NCBI GenBank assembly: GCA_900759415.1
Contig: CAAEVC010000042.1
Coordinates: 1 to 36,554, forward strand
Reading direction: 5' to 3'
Source: an uncultured Dialister sp.
Lineage (GTDB): Bacteria; Bacillota; Negativicutes; Veillonellales; Dialisteraceae
DNA length: 36,554 bases
Positions 30,461-36,554 of this stretch are shown here, piece by piece (position 1 is the stretch's first letter; the number at the start of each line of letters is the position of its first letter). Position numbers and translations under genes: made by a program. The notes beneath the pieces are model-generated. The model had not been told where the DNA came from. It saw only the letters and a program-made list of their open reading frames with translations, and made no database searches.

Positions 30461-31099
30461 CCTCTCTATCCATTCTTTCGCATCAAGGAGAGTATCAAAG
30501 ATACGAAGTGCTTTTTCTTTCATTTCATCGGTGACAGGCATGAGATCCGGTATGAGGATAGGTTTCATACCTGCTTCATAAGCGGCGCGGATACCATTAG
30601 GGCTGTCTTCGAAGACGCAGCAGTTTTCTGGGGAAACGCCCAGCTTTTCTGCGGCGAGGAGGAAAATATCTGGCGCCGGTTTTCCTCTTTTCACTTCTTC
30701 GCCGCCGGTGAGGGAATCAAAGAAAGGAAGGAGGCCGGTCTTTTCCAGATTGTTCCTTATGAGGGGAACGGGACTGCTGCTTCCTATGGAAAGGCGGTAT
30801 TCCCTTTTTTTCAGAAATTCAATGATTTCCCGGCACCCTGGTTTTTCCGGCACTTCTTTCTTCAGGTGGTTTGCTACCCTTTTCTTGCAGAGAGCCTGAA
30901 TGGCTGCTCCATTTTCTACATGGTAGAATCTTTCAATCACCCGGTTCATCGCATTTCCGCTGGTACCGCAGATCTCATATTTGAAATTGTCAGGGAGGGT
31001 AAATCCCATTTCCTGGGCAATGTGGTTCCATTCCTGCTGGAAAATGCTTTCAGTGTCAAAAAGAGTGCCGTCCATATCAAAAATTACACCTTGAATCAT
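30455..31099 (-). CDS. HAD superfamily hydrolase (beta-phosphoglucomutase-like)
   Basis: The 214-residue protein has the four HAD motifs: FDMDGTLFDTE (motif I, about 6-16), GSSS (motif II, about 105), K in KRGKPAPDIF (motif III) and FEDSPNGIRAA (motif IV). The helical cap after motif I is of the C1 type found in beta-phosphoglucomutase and sugar-phosphate phosphatases. The substrate is not evident. GAGAGG before the ATG at 31099 sets the start. It follows the pilC-like gene by eight bases and belongs to the same minus-strand operon. Confidence 0.9.
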   Translation of the reverse strand: MIQGVIFDMDGTLFDTESIFQQEWNHIAQEMGFTLPDNFKYEICGTSGNAMNRVIERFYHVENGAAIQALCKKRVANHLKKEVPEKPGCREIIEFLKKREYRLSIGSSSPVPLIRNNLEKTGLLPFFDSLTGGEEVKRGKPAPDIFLLAAEKLGVSPENCCVFEDSPNGIRAAYEAGMKPILIPDLMPVTDEMKEKALRIFDTLLDAKEWIERQ

Positions 31100-31107
31100 A
31101 ATACCTC

Positions 31108-32280
31108 TCATCCTAAATGACTGCCTGCAGCGGTGAAGACCGGGAGCAGGACAGAGAATACAAGAAGGGCGGTCAGTGTCCCCACGAAGAGGAGAAGGGA
31201 AGGTTCCAGGAGAGTACGAAAACGCTTCAGTTTCCGTTCAGTTTCCCGAGCTGCCATATGACCGCCATAAAGTAAGAATCGGGGAAGTTCACCGCTTTCC
31301 ATGCCCACTTTTACAAGCCGGCTGACCAGAGGCGTGGAGAAGGAAGCCTGGCTTATCACATTGCCAAAATCTTCGCCTTCTTCGAGACGAGCTTCCATTT
31401 TCCGGATTTCCTTCTGTCCTTTTCGGGAAGAAAGGATGGATCCGCTGATAGCAAGAGCTTCGGAAAGAGTATGCCCGCTTTCTAACAGTGCAGATATAGT
31501 ATAACAGAAACGGATGAGAAGTACCTCTCTGTAAATTTTAAAATGATAAAGGATATCCTCTCCCCATGTTCGGCCCTGATCTGTCTTAAGATAAAGAATA
31601 AATAAAATCAGGGAGACTGTAAGGATGATGAGCAGATAAATCCCCCTTTCTTTCAGCCACAGACCCAGCGAAAGGGCGATGGCGGCAGGAAGGGGAAGGG
31701 GGATGGCAAGGGCGTCAAAAAGAATGGCAAAGGAGGGGAGAATGAAGGTGAGGATGACGACGGAGATTATAAGGGAAAAGAAGGTGACAAAGAGGGGGTA
31801 CATCATGGCAGCCACAGTCTTTTTAATGAACCGGTCCTCTTTTTCATAATATTTCGAAAGCTGGAGAAGGGTCATAGGCAGGGTGCCGGAAAGTTCGCCC
31901 ACTTTGATAAGGGAAAGGAAAAAAGGAGGAAACACACCGGTCTTTCGGAAACTTTCTTCGATGCCGTTCCCTTCAGAGATGGCGGCCCCGACGGCCGTGA
32001 GCAGCTTTTTCTCTTCCTTTGTTCCAGCCTCTTTCAGAAGGGAAAGGGAATCGGTGATGGTGAGTCCTGCTTCCAGAAGGGAAGCCCATTCTTCTGCAAA
32101 AATCGCCAGTTTCTGCCGGGAAAGGATATGGGAAGACTGTTTCTTTTCCTCCATGAGCCGTATGGGATGAAGTGCTCTTTTATAGAGTATGGAAGCCGCC
32201 TCTTTTCGCCCGGCAGCTTCCACAAGGCCTTCCATGATCATTCCTGCATCGTCGTACGCTTTGTACCTGTATTCTTTCAT
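31108..32280 (-). CDS. pilC: type IV pilus/type II secretion platform protein (PilC/GspF)
   Basis: The 390-residue protein has a short N-terminal domain (YRYKAYDDAGMIMEGLVEA), then two repeated GspF domains (about 55-180 and 255-380). Membrane helices lie near 158-182, 208-226 and 360-380. The pattern EEWASLLEAGLTITDSL in the first repeat returns as FCYTISALLESGHTLSEAL in the second. PilC is the inner-membrane rotor-like platform of the pilus machine. It starts ten bases after pilT and ends next to the HAD gene. Confidence 0.92.
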   Translation of the reverse strand: MKEYRYKAYDDAGMIMEGLVEAAGRKEAASILYKRALHPIRLMEEKKQSSHILSRQKLAIFAEEWASLLEAGLTITDSLSLLKEAGTKEEKKLLTAVGAAISEGNGIEESFRKTGVFPPFFLSLIKVGELSGTLPMTLLQLSKYYEKEDRFIKKTVAAMMYPLFVTFFSLIISVVILTFILPSFAILFDALAIPLPLPAAIALSLGLWLKERGIYLLIILTVSLILFILYLKTDQGRTWGEDILYHFKIYREVLLIRFCYTISALLESGHTLSEALAISGSILSSRKGQKEIRKMEARLEEGEDFGNVISQASFSTPLVSRLVKVGMESGELPRFLLYGGHMAARETERKLKRFRTLLEPSLLLFVGTLTALLVFSVLLPVFTAAGSHLG

Positions 32281-32290
32281 AAATCCCCCG

Positions 32291-33289
32291 CTATACCAGT
32301 GTTTTCAAAAGTTTTTCCCGCTCCCGTTCGGAAATGTTCCTGAGACTGTAAATCGCCTGTTTCATAGTGCGCATATCATGAAGCCCCATTTCCATATACG
32401 AAGGGATCTGCTCATCTTTCCCTTCTTTGATGAGGTGGGAAATGGCTGGAATATTGGTAAGGATTTCCCTCAGAAGGAAAGTTTCCTTTCCAAAACGGCA
32501 GAGCCTTTGGGAAGCGATGGCTACCAGATTGGCAGTGATGAGATTCCGTGCTTCCTCTTCTTTTTCCTTCGGGCAGGCATGGATGAGCCGGCTTATGGAA
32601 TCGGCCGCCCTTGTGGTATGAAGGGTGGCAAGAATCAGATGTCCGGTTTCTGCGGCCGTAAGGGCAGCAGTGACAGTATCTCCGTCCCGGAGTTCTCCAA
32701 GGGCGATGACGTCAGGATCTTCTCGGAGTGCCTCCCGGATACCTGATGCGAAGGAATCGGTATCCAGCCCGATTTCCCGCTGATGGATGAGCGCTTTCTT
32801 CGGCGGGATTTCATACTCCATGGGGTCTTCCAGTGTAATGATGTGGCAGGGCCTTTTTCCGTTGATCGTATTAATAATCCGTGCAAGGGTCGTGCTCTTT
32901 CCGCTTCCTGAGGGGCCGGTCACAAGGATGAGGCCATGGTCCAGAGCGGCGATTTTTTCAATCCACCCTTCGTCCGGGTCAGGCGGAAGACTGGAAAGGG
33001 CGGGAAGGAAACGGATAGCTGCTGTTCTTTTCCCTCCTGCTCTGTATATATGGATGCGGAGCCGTCCTTCTTTGGTGGTGAGAGAAAAATCAAGAGCTCC
33101 TTTTTTCTCCCAGTCTTTCTGCTGTCTTTCATTCATAGACGAGAGAAAGGAATCAAAGAATGCACTATCGCCCATGTCCCGTAGCTTCTTCAGATTTCCC
33201 TGCACCCGTATCATGACAGGGGATCCTTCAGTCACATGAAGATCTGTCATTTCTGGATAAGAAGATAAAATTTTCGCTATATCCATCAT
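32291..33289 (-). CDS. pilT: PilT-type pilus retraction ATPase
   Basis: The 332-residue protein has a PAS-like N-domain (about 1-100) and a RecA-like ATPase domain. Walker A is GPSGSGKST (125-133), the Asp box IITLEDPMEY, Walker B DVIALGELRD and the His box TGHLILATLHTTRA. PilT depolymerises pili to give twitching. The C-terminal AIRxLIRE retraction motif is not clear here; MKQAIYSL may be its remnant, so the retraction role rests on family and length. The ATG at 33289 overlaps the pilB stop by four bases. Confidence 0.88.
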   Translation of the reverse strand: MMDIAKILSSYPEMTDLHVTEGSPVMIRVQGNLKKLRDMGDSAFFDSFLSSMNERQQKDWEKKGALDFSLTTKEGRLRIHIYRAGGKRTAAIRFLPALSSLPPDPDEGWIEKIAALDHGLILVTGPSGSGKSTTLARIINTINGKRPCHIITLEDPMEYEIPPKKALIHQREIGLDTDSFASGIREALREDPDVIALGELRDGDTVTAALTAAETGHLILATLHTTRAADSISRLIHACPKEKEEEARNLITANLVAIASQRLCRFGKETFLLREILTNIPAISHLIKEGKDEQIPSYMEMGLHDMRTMKQAIYSLRNISEREREKLLKTLV

Positions 33290-34464
33290 GAATCCTCTCC
33301 TTCCAGGATATACGATGCGTCTTTCGGGTCAATCAGCCCCTCTTTCATCAGAAGGAGAGCGGTCTCGCCCATAGAAGGCTGGCCCGTTTCCTTCATCCTC
33401 TCTTTCAAAGCATCACTGTTCACATCATGATGGAGGAGGGCGCGCTCTATCTTTCCGATGGGAATCATTTCAAAAACGCCGATTCGTCCCTGCCGCCCCT
33501 CATGGCAGCGGCTGCAGCCCTGGCTTTCATACACCCTGGTTCCCGCAAGTGCAGGAGGAAGGCGGAGTTCCGCGGCCATTTCTTCGGTGAGGGTTACTTC
33601 TTCCCTGCACGCCTGGCAGAGCTTTGGCGAAAGACGCTGTGCCATCACCAGAGAAAGGGAAGCGGAAAGGAGATAGGAAGGGATACCCATATCCATAAGT
33701 CGCAGTGGTGCTTCATAAGCGTGGTTCGTATGAATGGTAGAAAGCACCAGATGGCCGGTGAGGGCCGCATGAACCGCCATTTCTGCTGTCTCTTGGTCTC
33801 TGATTTCCCCGATCATAATGATATCCGGGTCCTGGCGGACGATGGAACGGAGGGCATTGTCAAAAGTAAGGCCTGCCTTCTCATTCACCTGTATCTGGGT
33901 GACGCCAGGTACATGATATTCCACCGGATCTTCCACAGAAACGATGCTCACGCTCTCCTGATTCAAAATTTTCAGTGCTGCATAGAGCGTAGAAGTCTTC
34001 CCGCTTCCCGTCGGCCCGGCAGTAAGGATCATGCCCCGTCTGGCAGCAAGCACCCTTCGGAATACCAATTCCTGCAAAGGCAGCATACCCAGATCATTAT
34101 TCTCAATGAAATCTACTCTGGGAGACAGAAGGCGGATCACAATGGTTTCTCCATAAATGGAAGGAAGAATAGAAATACGGAAGTCAAAAGTATCTCGTCC
34201 CATCCGTTCGCTGAAACTTCCATCCTGAGGAAGCCTGCTCTCGCCCACATCCATATGACCCAGCACCTTCGCCCGTACAGAAAGGCCATTCATAGATTTT
34301 AACGGCAGATGAAACCGGTCAGACAGCATGCCATCCTTCCTGAAACGGATGCGGATAAAGGACTCCTGCGGCTCGATGTGAATATCGCTCGCCCCTGCCT
34401 CCGCTGCCTCCTCCAGCATCTGCCGGAGCAGCCTGTCCGGAGAGGTGATCTCCAATCTGTTCAT
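33286..34464 (-). CDS. pilB: PilB/GspE-type pilus extension ATPase, short form
   Basis: The 392-residue ATPase contains the N2 domain (ASDIHIEPQ from about residue 25), Walker A GPTGSGKT (150-157), the Asp box VSVEDPVEY, Walker B DIIMIGEIRD, the His box TGHLVLSTIHTN, and the zinc-binding cysteines of the CM domain in LCQAC and GCSRCHEG. It lacks the N-terminal MshEN domain of full-length PilB (about 560 residues), so c-di-GMP control through that domain is not possible. AGAAGGTGAAG precedes the ATG. A -10-like TATAAT lies at 34509-34514 on the minus strand. It heads the operon pilB-pilT-pilC-HAD. Confidence 0.93.
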   Translation of the reverse strand: MNRLEITSPDRLLRQMLEEAAEAGASDIHIEPQESFIRIRFRKDGMLSDRFHLPLKSMNGLSVRAKVLGHMDVGESRLPQDGSFSERMGRDTFDFRISILPSIYGETIVIRLLSPRVDFIENNDLGMLPLQELVFRRVLAARRGMILTAGPTGSGKTSTLYAALKILNQESVSIVSVEDPVEYHVPGVTQIQVNEKAGLTFDNALRSIVRQDPDIIMIGEIRDQETAEMAVHAALTGHLVLSTIHTNHAYEAPLRLMDMGIPSYLLSASLSLVMAQRLSPKLCQACREEVTLTEEMAAELRLPPALAGTRVYESQGCSRCHEGRQGRIGVFEMIPIGKIERALLHHDVNSDALKERMKETGQPSMGETALLLMKEGLIDPKDASYILEGEDS

Positions 34465-34581
34465 AACTTCACCTTCTTCTATGATGAGTAAATATAATAC
34501 TTATATATATTATAACAGAGAAAGGATAGGGGCTGGAAAGCCAGAAGTTCAGAGTTCTTTTAACCCGTCATGTGCCTCCAA

Positions 34582-34631
34582 TAAAAAACTGCCCCCAATC
34601 GTTAGATTTCGGTCTAACGATTGGGGGCAGT
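34582..34631 (-). terminator. intrinsic terminator of the uracil permease gene
   Basis: A perfect 19-bp stem (ACTGCCCCCAATCGTTAGA and its complement) with a six-base loop is followed by T6 on the minus strand, 67 bases past the permease stop. The rest of 34465-34697 holds no gene. Confidence 0.88.
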
Positions 34632-34697
34632 TCAATTTGTTCAGACATGTTTTTTCCTGTTCACCAGTGCTGCCGGCAATTTTTACTCATGCCCTGA

Positions 34698-35963
34698 TCA
34701 TTCATTATTAGACATATGAGTCTTGTCGAAGATGAGGAAGCAGATGGATACAATCATGGCTACTACGGTAGCAAGGCCCATGCCTTTGAGCTGGATGGGG
34801 CCTACTGCAATGGTGGCACCGGAGAGGCCGGAGATCATGGTGACTGCGGTGAGGATAAGGTTTCTGGATTTGGTGTAGTCTACTTTCTTTTCAATGAGCA
34901 TCCGGATGCCGCTTGCGGCGATGAAGCCGAAGAGGAGGATGCAGACGCCGCCCATGACAGGGGTCGGGATGGCGTGAATGAGAGCAGCGATTTTTCCTAC
35001 GAAGGAGAAGATGATGGCAAATACAGCGGCACCGGCAATGACCCAGGTGCTGTAGACGCCGGTCATAGCCATGACGCCCATGTTTTCACCGTAGGTGGTG
35101 TTTGGCGTGGAGCCTACGAAACCGGAAATCACGTTGGAAAGTCCGTCTGCAAAGAGGGAGCGGTGAAGTCCTGGATTCTTGATAAGGTCTCTTCCTACGA
35201 TGTCGCTGGTAACGAAGAGGTGTCCCAGATGTTCAGCGAATACGACGAATACGGCAGGAAGAATCATCATGATGGCGGAGAAATTGAACCGCGGTGCATA
35301 GAAGGTAGGCAGTGCGAGCCATGGCATTTCTTCTACATGCTGGAAACTTACGACTCCCATGAAAATGGAGAGGATGTATCCTGCAATGACGCCGATGAGA
35401 ATCGGAATGATGGCGATGAATCCTCTGCCCAGTACGGTGGCCAGGATGGTGACGACCAGAGTGAACATGGAGATGGTGATAGCGGTGGCATTGGTCATGC
35501 CCTGTGCTTCACCGATGAATCCCGACATGGTCATGGCCAGCGGTGCCAGTTCAAGACCGATGATGGCTACGATGGCGCCCATGGCAGCCGGCGGGAAGAG
35601 TACGTCTATCCAGCGTACCCCTATTTTCTTGACAAGGAAGGCAAGAATGATGAAACAGAGACCGAATGCGATGAACCCGCCCTGGGCATCTGCATAGGTC
35701 ATTCCCTGAGTGGCGGTGACAGCCAGTACCGGGGAAATGAATGCAAAGGAAGATCCGAGATAAGCCGGCAGTTTCCATTTACAAATGAGAAGGTAGAGCA
35801 GGGTGCCGATGCCGTTCATAAAAAGGCAGGTCGCCGGGTCTACATTCAGCAGAAAAGGAACAAGAACCGTTGAGCCAAACATGGCAAAGAGATGCTGGAT
35901 ACTCAATGGTATGGTGGGAAGAATTGGCAATCGTTCTTCCACTTCAATGATGCGTTTACTCAT
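34698..35963 (-). CDS. uraA: uracil/xanthine permease (NCS2 family, UraA-like)
   Basis: The 421-residue protein has the NCS2 fold with about 14 membrane segments. Typical sequences are LSIQHLFAMFGSTVLVPFLL at the start, KLPAYLGSSFAFI, the substrate-site FAEHLGH segment near residue 245, and STPNTTYGENMGVMAMT near residue 285. These are the UraA/PyrP-type residues, so uracil uptake with H+ is likely; xanthine cannot be excluded. GGGAGG nine bases before the ATG at 35963 fixes the start; the longer frame would read through the leader hairpin. The leader architecture also points to pyrimidine control. Confidence 0.92.
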   Translation of the reverse strand: MSKRIIEVEERLPILPTIPLSIQHLFAMFGSTVLVPFLLNVDPATCLFMNGIGTLLYLLICKWKLPAYLGSSFAFISPVLAVTATQGMTYADAQGGFIAFGLCFIILAFLVKKIGVRWIDVLFPPAAMGAIVAIIGLELAPLAMTMSGFIGEAQGMTNATAITISMFTLVVTILATVLGRGFIAIIPILIGVIAGYILSIFMGVVSFQHVEEMPWLALPTFYAPRFNFSAIMMILPAVFVVFAEHLGHLFVTSDIVGRDLIKNPGLHRSLFADGLSNVISGFVGSTPNTTYGENMGVMAMTGVYSTWVIAGAAVFAIIFSFVGKIAALIHAIPTPVMGGVCILLFGFIAASGIRMLIEKKVDYTKSRNLILTAVTMISGLSGATIAVGPIQLKGMGLATVVAMIVSICFLIFDKTHMSNNE

Positions 35964-35985
35964 TTCAAATCCTCCCTTAGAAATA

Positions 35986-36021
35986 TCAGGCATAGAAAAA
36001 AAGGAAGGCTTCTTTATGCAT
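35986..36021 (-). CDS. candidate leader peptide of 11 residues before uraA
   Basis: ATG at 36021 opens MHKEAFLFFYA ending in TGA at 35986, 22 bases before the permease start and in a different frame. AAAGGAGGG lies seven bases upstream, giving a strong ribosome binding site that is itself part of the 5' arm of the terminator. The U run after the hairpin is read as Leu-Phe-Phe codons (CTT TTT TTC). Confidence 0.5.
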   Translation of the reverse strand: MHKEAFLFFYA

Positions 36022-36035
36022 GAAGACCCTCCTTT
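36000..36035 (-). promoter_or_regulatory. leader terminator (attenuator candidate) of uraA
   Basis: On the minus strand 36035-36022 (AAAGGAGGGTCTTC) pairs with 36012-36000 (GAAGCCTTCCTTT) with one bulged T and one G-T pair, loop of nine bases, then a U7 run. It lies about 20-55 bases after the predicted transcription start. The leader peptide's ribosome binding site is buried in the stem, so translation and termination exclude each other. Confidence 0.65.
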
Positions 36036-36062
36036 CTGCCCGTTCTCAAATTTATCCATACC

Positions 36063-36091
36063 ATTTTATTCTTTTTGCCATGAAATTGCAA
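36063..36091 (-). promoter_or_regulatory. promoter of uraA
   Basis: On the minus strand TTGCAA (36086-36091) and TAAAAT (36063-36068) have a 17-base spacer. Transcription would begin near 36056, leaving a leader of about 93 bases before the permease start codon. Confidence 0.65.
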
Positions 36092-36109
36092 GGACATTTT
36101 GAAAGAAAA

Positions 36110-36258
36110 TAAGGATAGCGGAGAGCCGCATATTAGACAGACGGTTTCGCAGGATGACCGTAAGGCTTTAAAATTAAAATCCAAATATCTCTGTCTTTAT
36201 AAATAAGGGACAGTGCTTCTTACCTATAATGCTTAACGGCGCGATACCTTTAGCGTCT
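36110..36258 (+). repeat. interspersed repeat region R9, first part
   Basis: GCAGGATGACCGTAAGGCTT matches 30288-30312 (same direction) and the reverse strand of 1963-1985. An AT-rich AT-stem half follows, then GGCGCGATACC and AGCGTCTCATAG leading into the anchor of the next element, as at 13530-13556. Confidence 0.65.
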
Positions 36259-36427
36259 CATAGTGCGGCTTTCCCCTATCCCCGTGTCGTCCCGACGTGG
36301 TACTTCCTCACCACCTGAGTCATGCTCTCCACTAACCTTTTGTACTCGAAAGAGATTTATGGAGAAGCGTGTCACTCGATTCTCAGTCGCTTATCAGCTC
36401 CTTGCGAGTCGGTTCCCTTGCCACCCC
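36259..36427 (+). ncRNA. candidate structured pseudoknot element, copy 2
   Basis: The anchor CATAGTGCGGCTTTCC is followed by an extra ACGTGG-type segment of about 30 bases, then the conserved block of copy 1. CTTT/AAAG (36337-36352) replaces CGTT/AACG; the hairpin GGAG-AAGCG (36361-36369) with CGCTT and CTCC (36388-36401) is unchanged; loop bases CGATTC (36377-36382) pair with GAGTCG (36406-36411). Beyond 36427 the sequence departs from copy 1. Confidence 0.6.
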
Positions 36428-36554
36428 GAAAGGGGAAGCCACATTAAGGAGTCGGCTTCGCCGCTATATGATCCGTCGGCAAGGCCGACGTCCTTCTCTC
36501 AGAAACGTGTCAAGGGTTTTAGACAACTTGAATCGAGACACCATTCTTTATAAA
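36428..36554 (+). repeat. repeat region R9, right edge of window
   Basis: GTCGGCTTCGCCGC and GTCGGCAAGGCCGAC hairpins follow each other (36452-36490), of the same small-hairpin type as at 10051, 13930, 17257 and 30320. The rest to the window edge has no gene I can support. Confidence 0.5.

Noticed and set aside
34716..35873. 385-codon frame antisense to the uracil permease (and similar long frames antisense to the GNAT, LarA and TonB receptor genes)
   Set aside because: Composition is that of an antisense shadow (Asp/Gly/His/Glu-rich), without a ribosome binding site, and the opposite strand encodes a well-recognised protein.

Overview
The window reads as chromosome of a Gram-negative-type Firmicute (class Negativicutes), most like Dialister or a close Veillonellaceae relative. 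Strong AAGGAGG-type ribosome binding sites and Firmicute-style operons sit beside outer-membrane genes: a TonB-dependent receptor, an SLH-domain OmpM-like porin (14985-16838) and the C-terminal scrap of an autotransporter barrel (6959-7117). The genus is inferred from family content only; there is no rRNA or tRNA gene here.

Layout. 167-1117 CorA-type transporter; 1118-1865 a non-coding stretch with a cluster of DnaA-box-like 9-mers; 2382-5438 a + strand operon (DUF2156, Eis-like GNAT, GIY-YIG, DUF2232-like membrane protein); 5501-9743 tautomerase, YitT, M24 peptidase and a LarA-type racemase; 10270-13399 divergent TonB receptor and type III substrate-binding lipoprotein; 14147-16838 cupin and OmpM-like porin; 17289-19933 divergent branched-chain amino acid importer (BrnQ) and exporter (AzlCD); 20450-22359 Fe-alcohol dehydrogenase and Maf; 23133-23867 an orphan LytTR regulator behind a terminator with attenuator-like architecture; 23994-25797 an AT-rich restriction-modification cassette whose two proteins resemble HinP1I and M.HhaI (GCGC specificity expected); 25944-30078 the remaining part of a type IV pilus operon (beheaded minor pilin, PilX-like, PilM/N-like, PilO-like) continuing into shikimate kinase and phosphofructokinase; 30455-34464 pilB-pilT-pilC and a HAD phosphatase in the opposite direction; 34698-35963 uracil/xanthine permease behind a short leader with promoter, leader peptide and terminator.

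Nearly every gap over 300 bases is filled with interspersed, modular, hairpin-rich repeats (about 1890-2305, 7112-7205, 9800-10110, 13440-14110, 16990-17150, 19940-20440, 22440-22720, 30110-30400, 36110-36554). Different copies keep their stems while changing stem sequence on both sides, including a pseudoknot helix with four double compensatory changes between 13638-13678 and 36377-36411. This is the strongest candidate for something undescribed. The second is a UTP-type, translation-coupled attenuator candidate in front of the uracil permease.

Functionally the pilus genes form two convergent blocks (assembly platform and minor pilins on +, motor ATPases and platform protein on -), with no major pilin, prepilin peptidase or secretin visible. 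The TonB receptor and the lipoprotein probably serve one metal or corrinoid uptake route whose permease and ATPase lie elsewhere.
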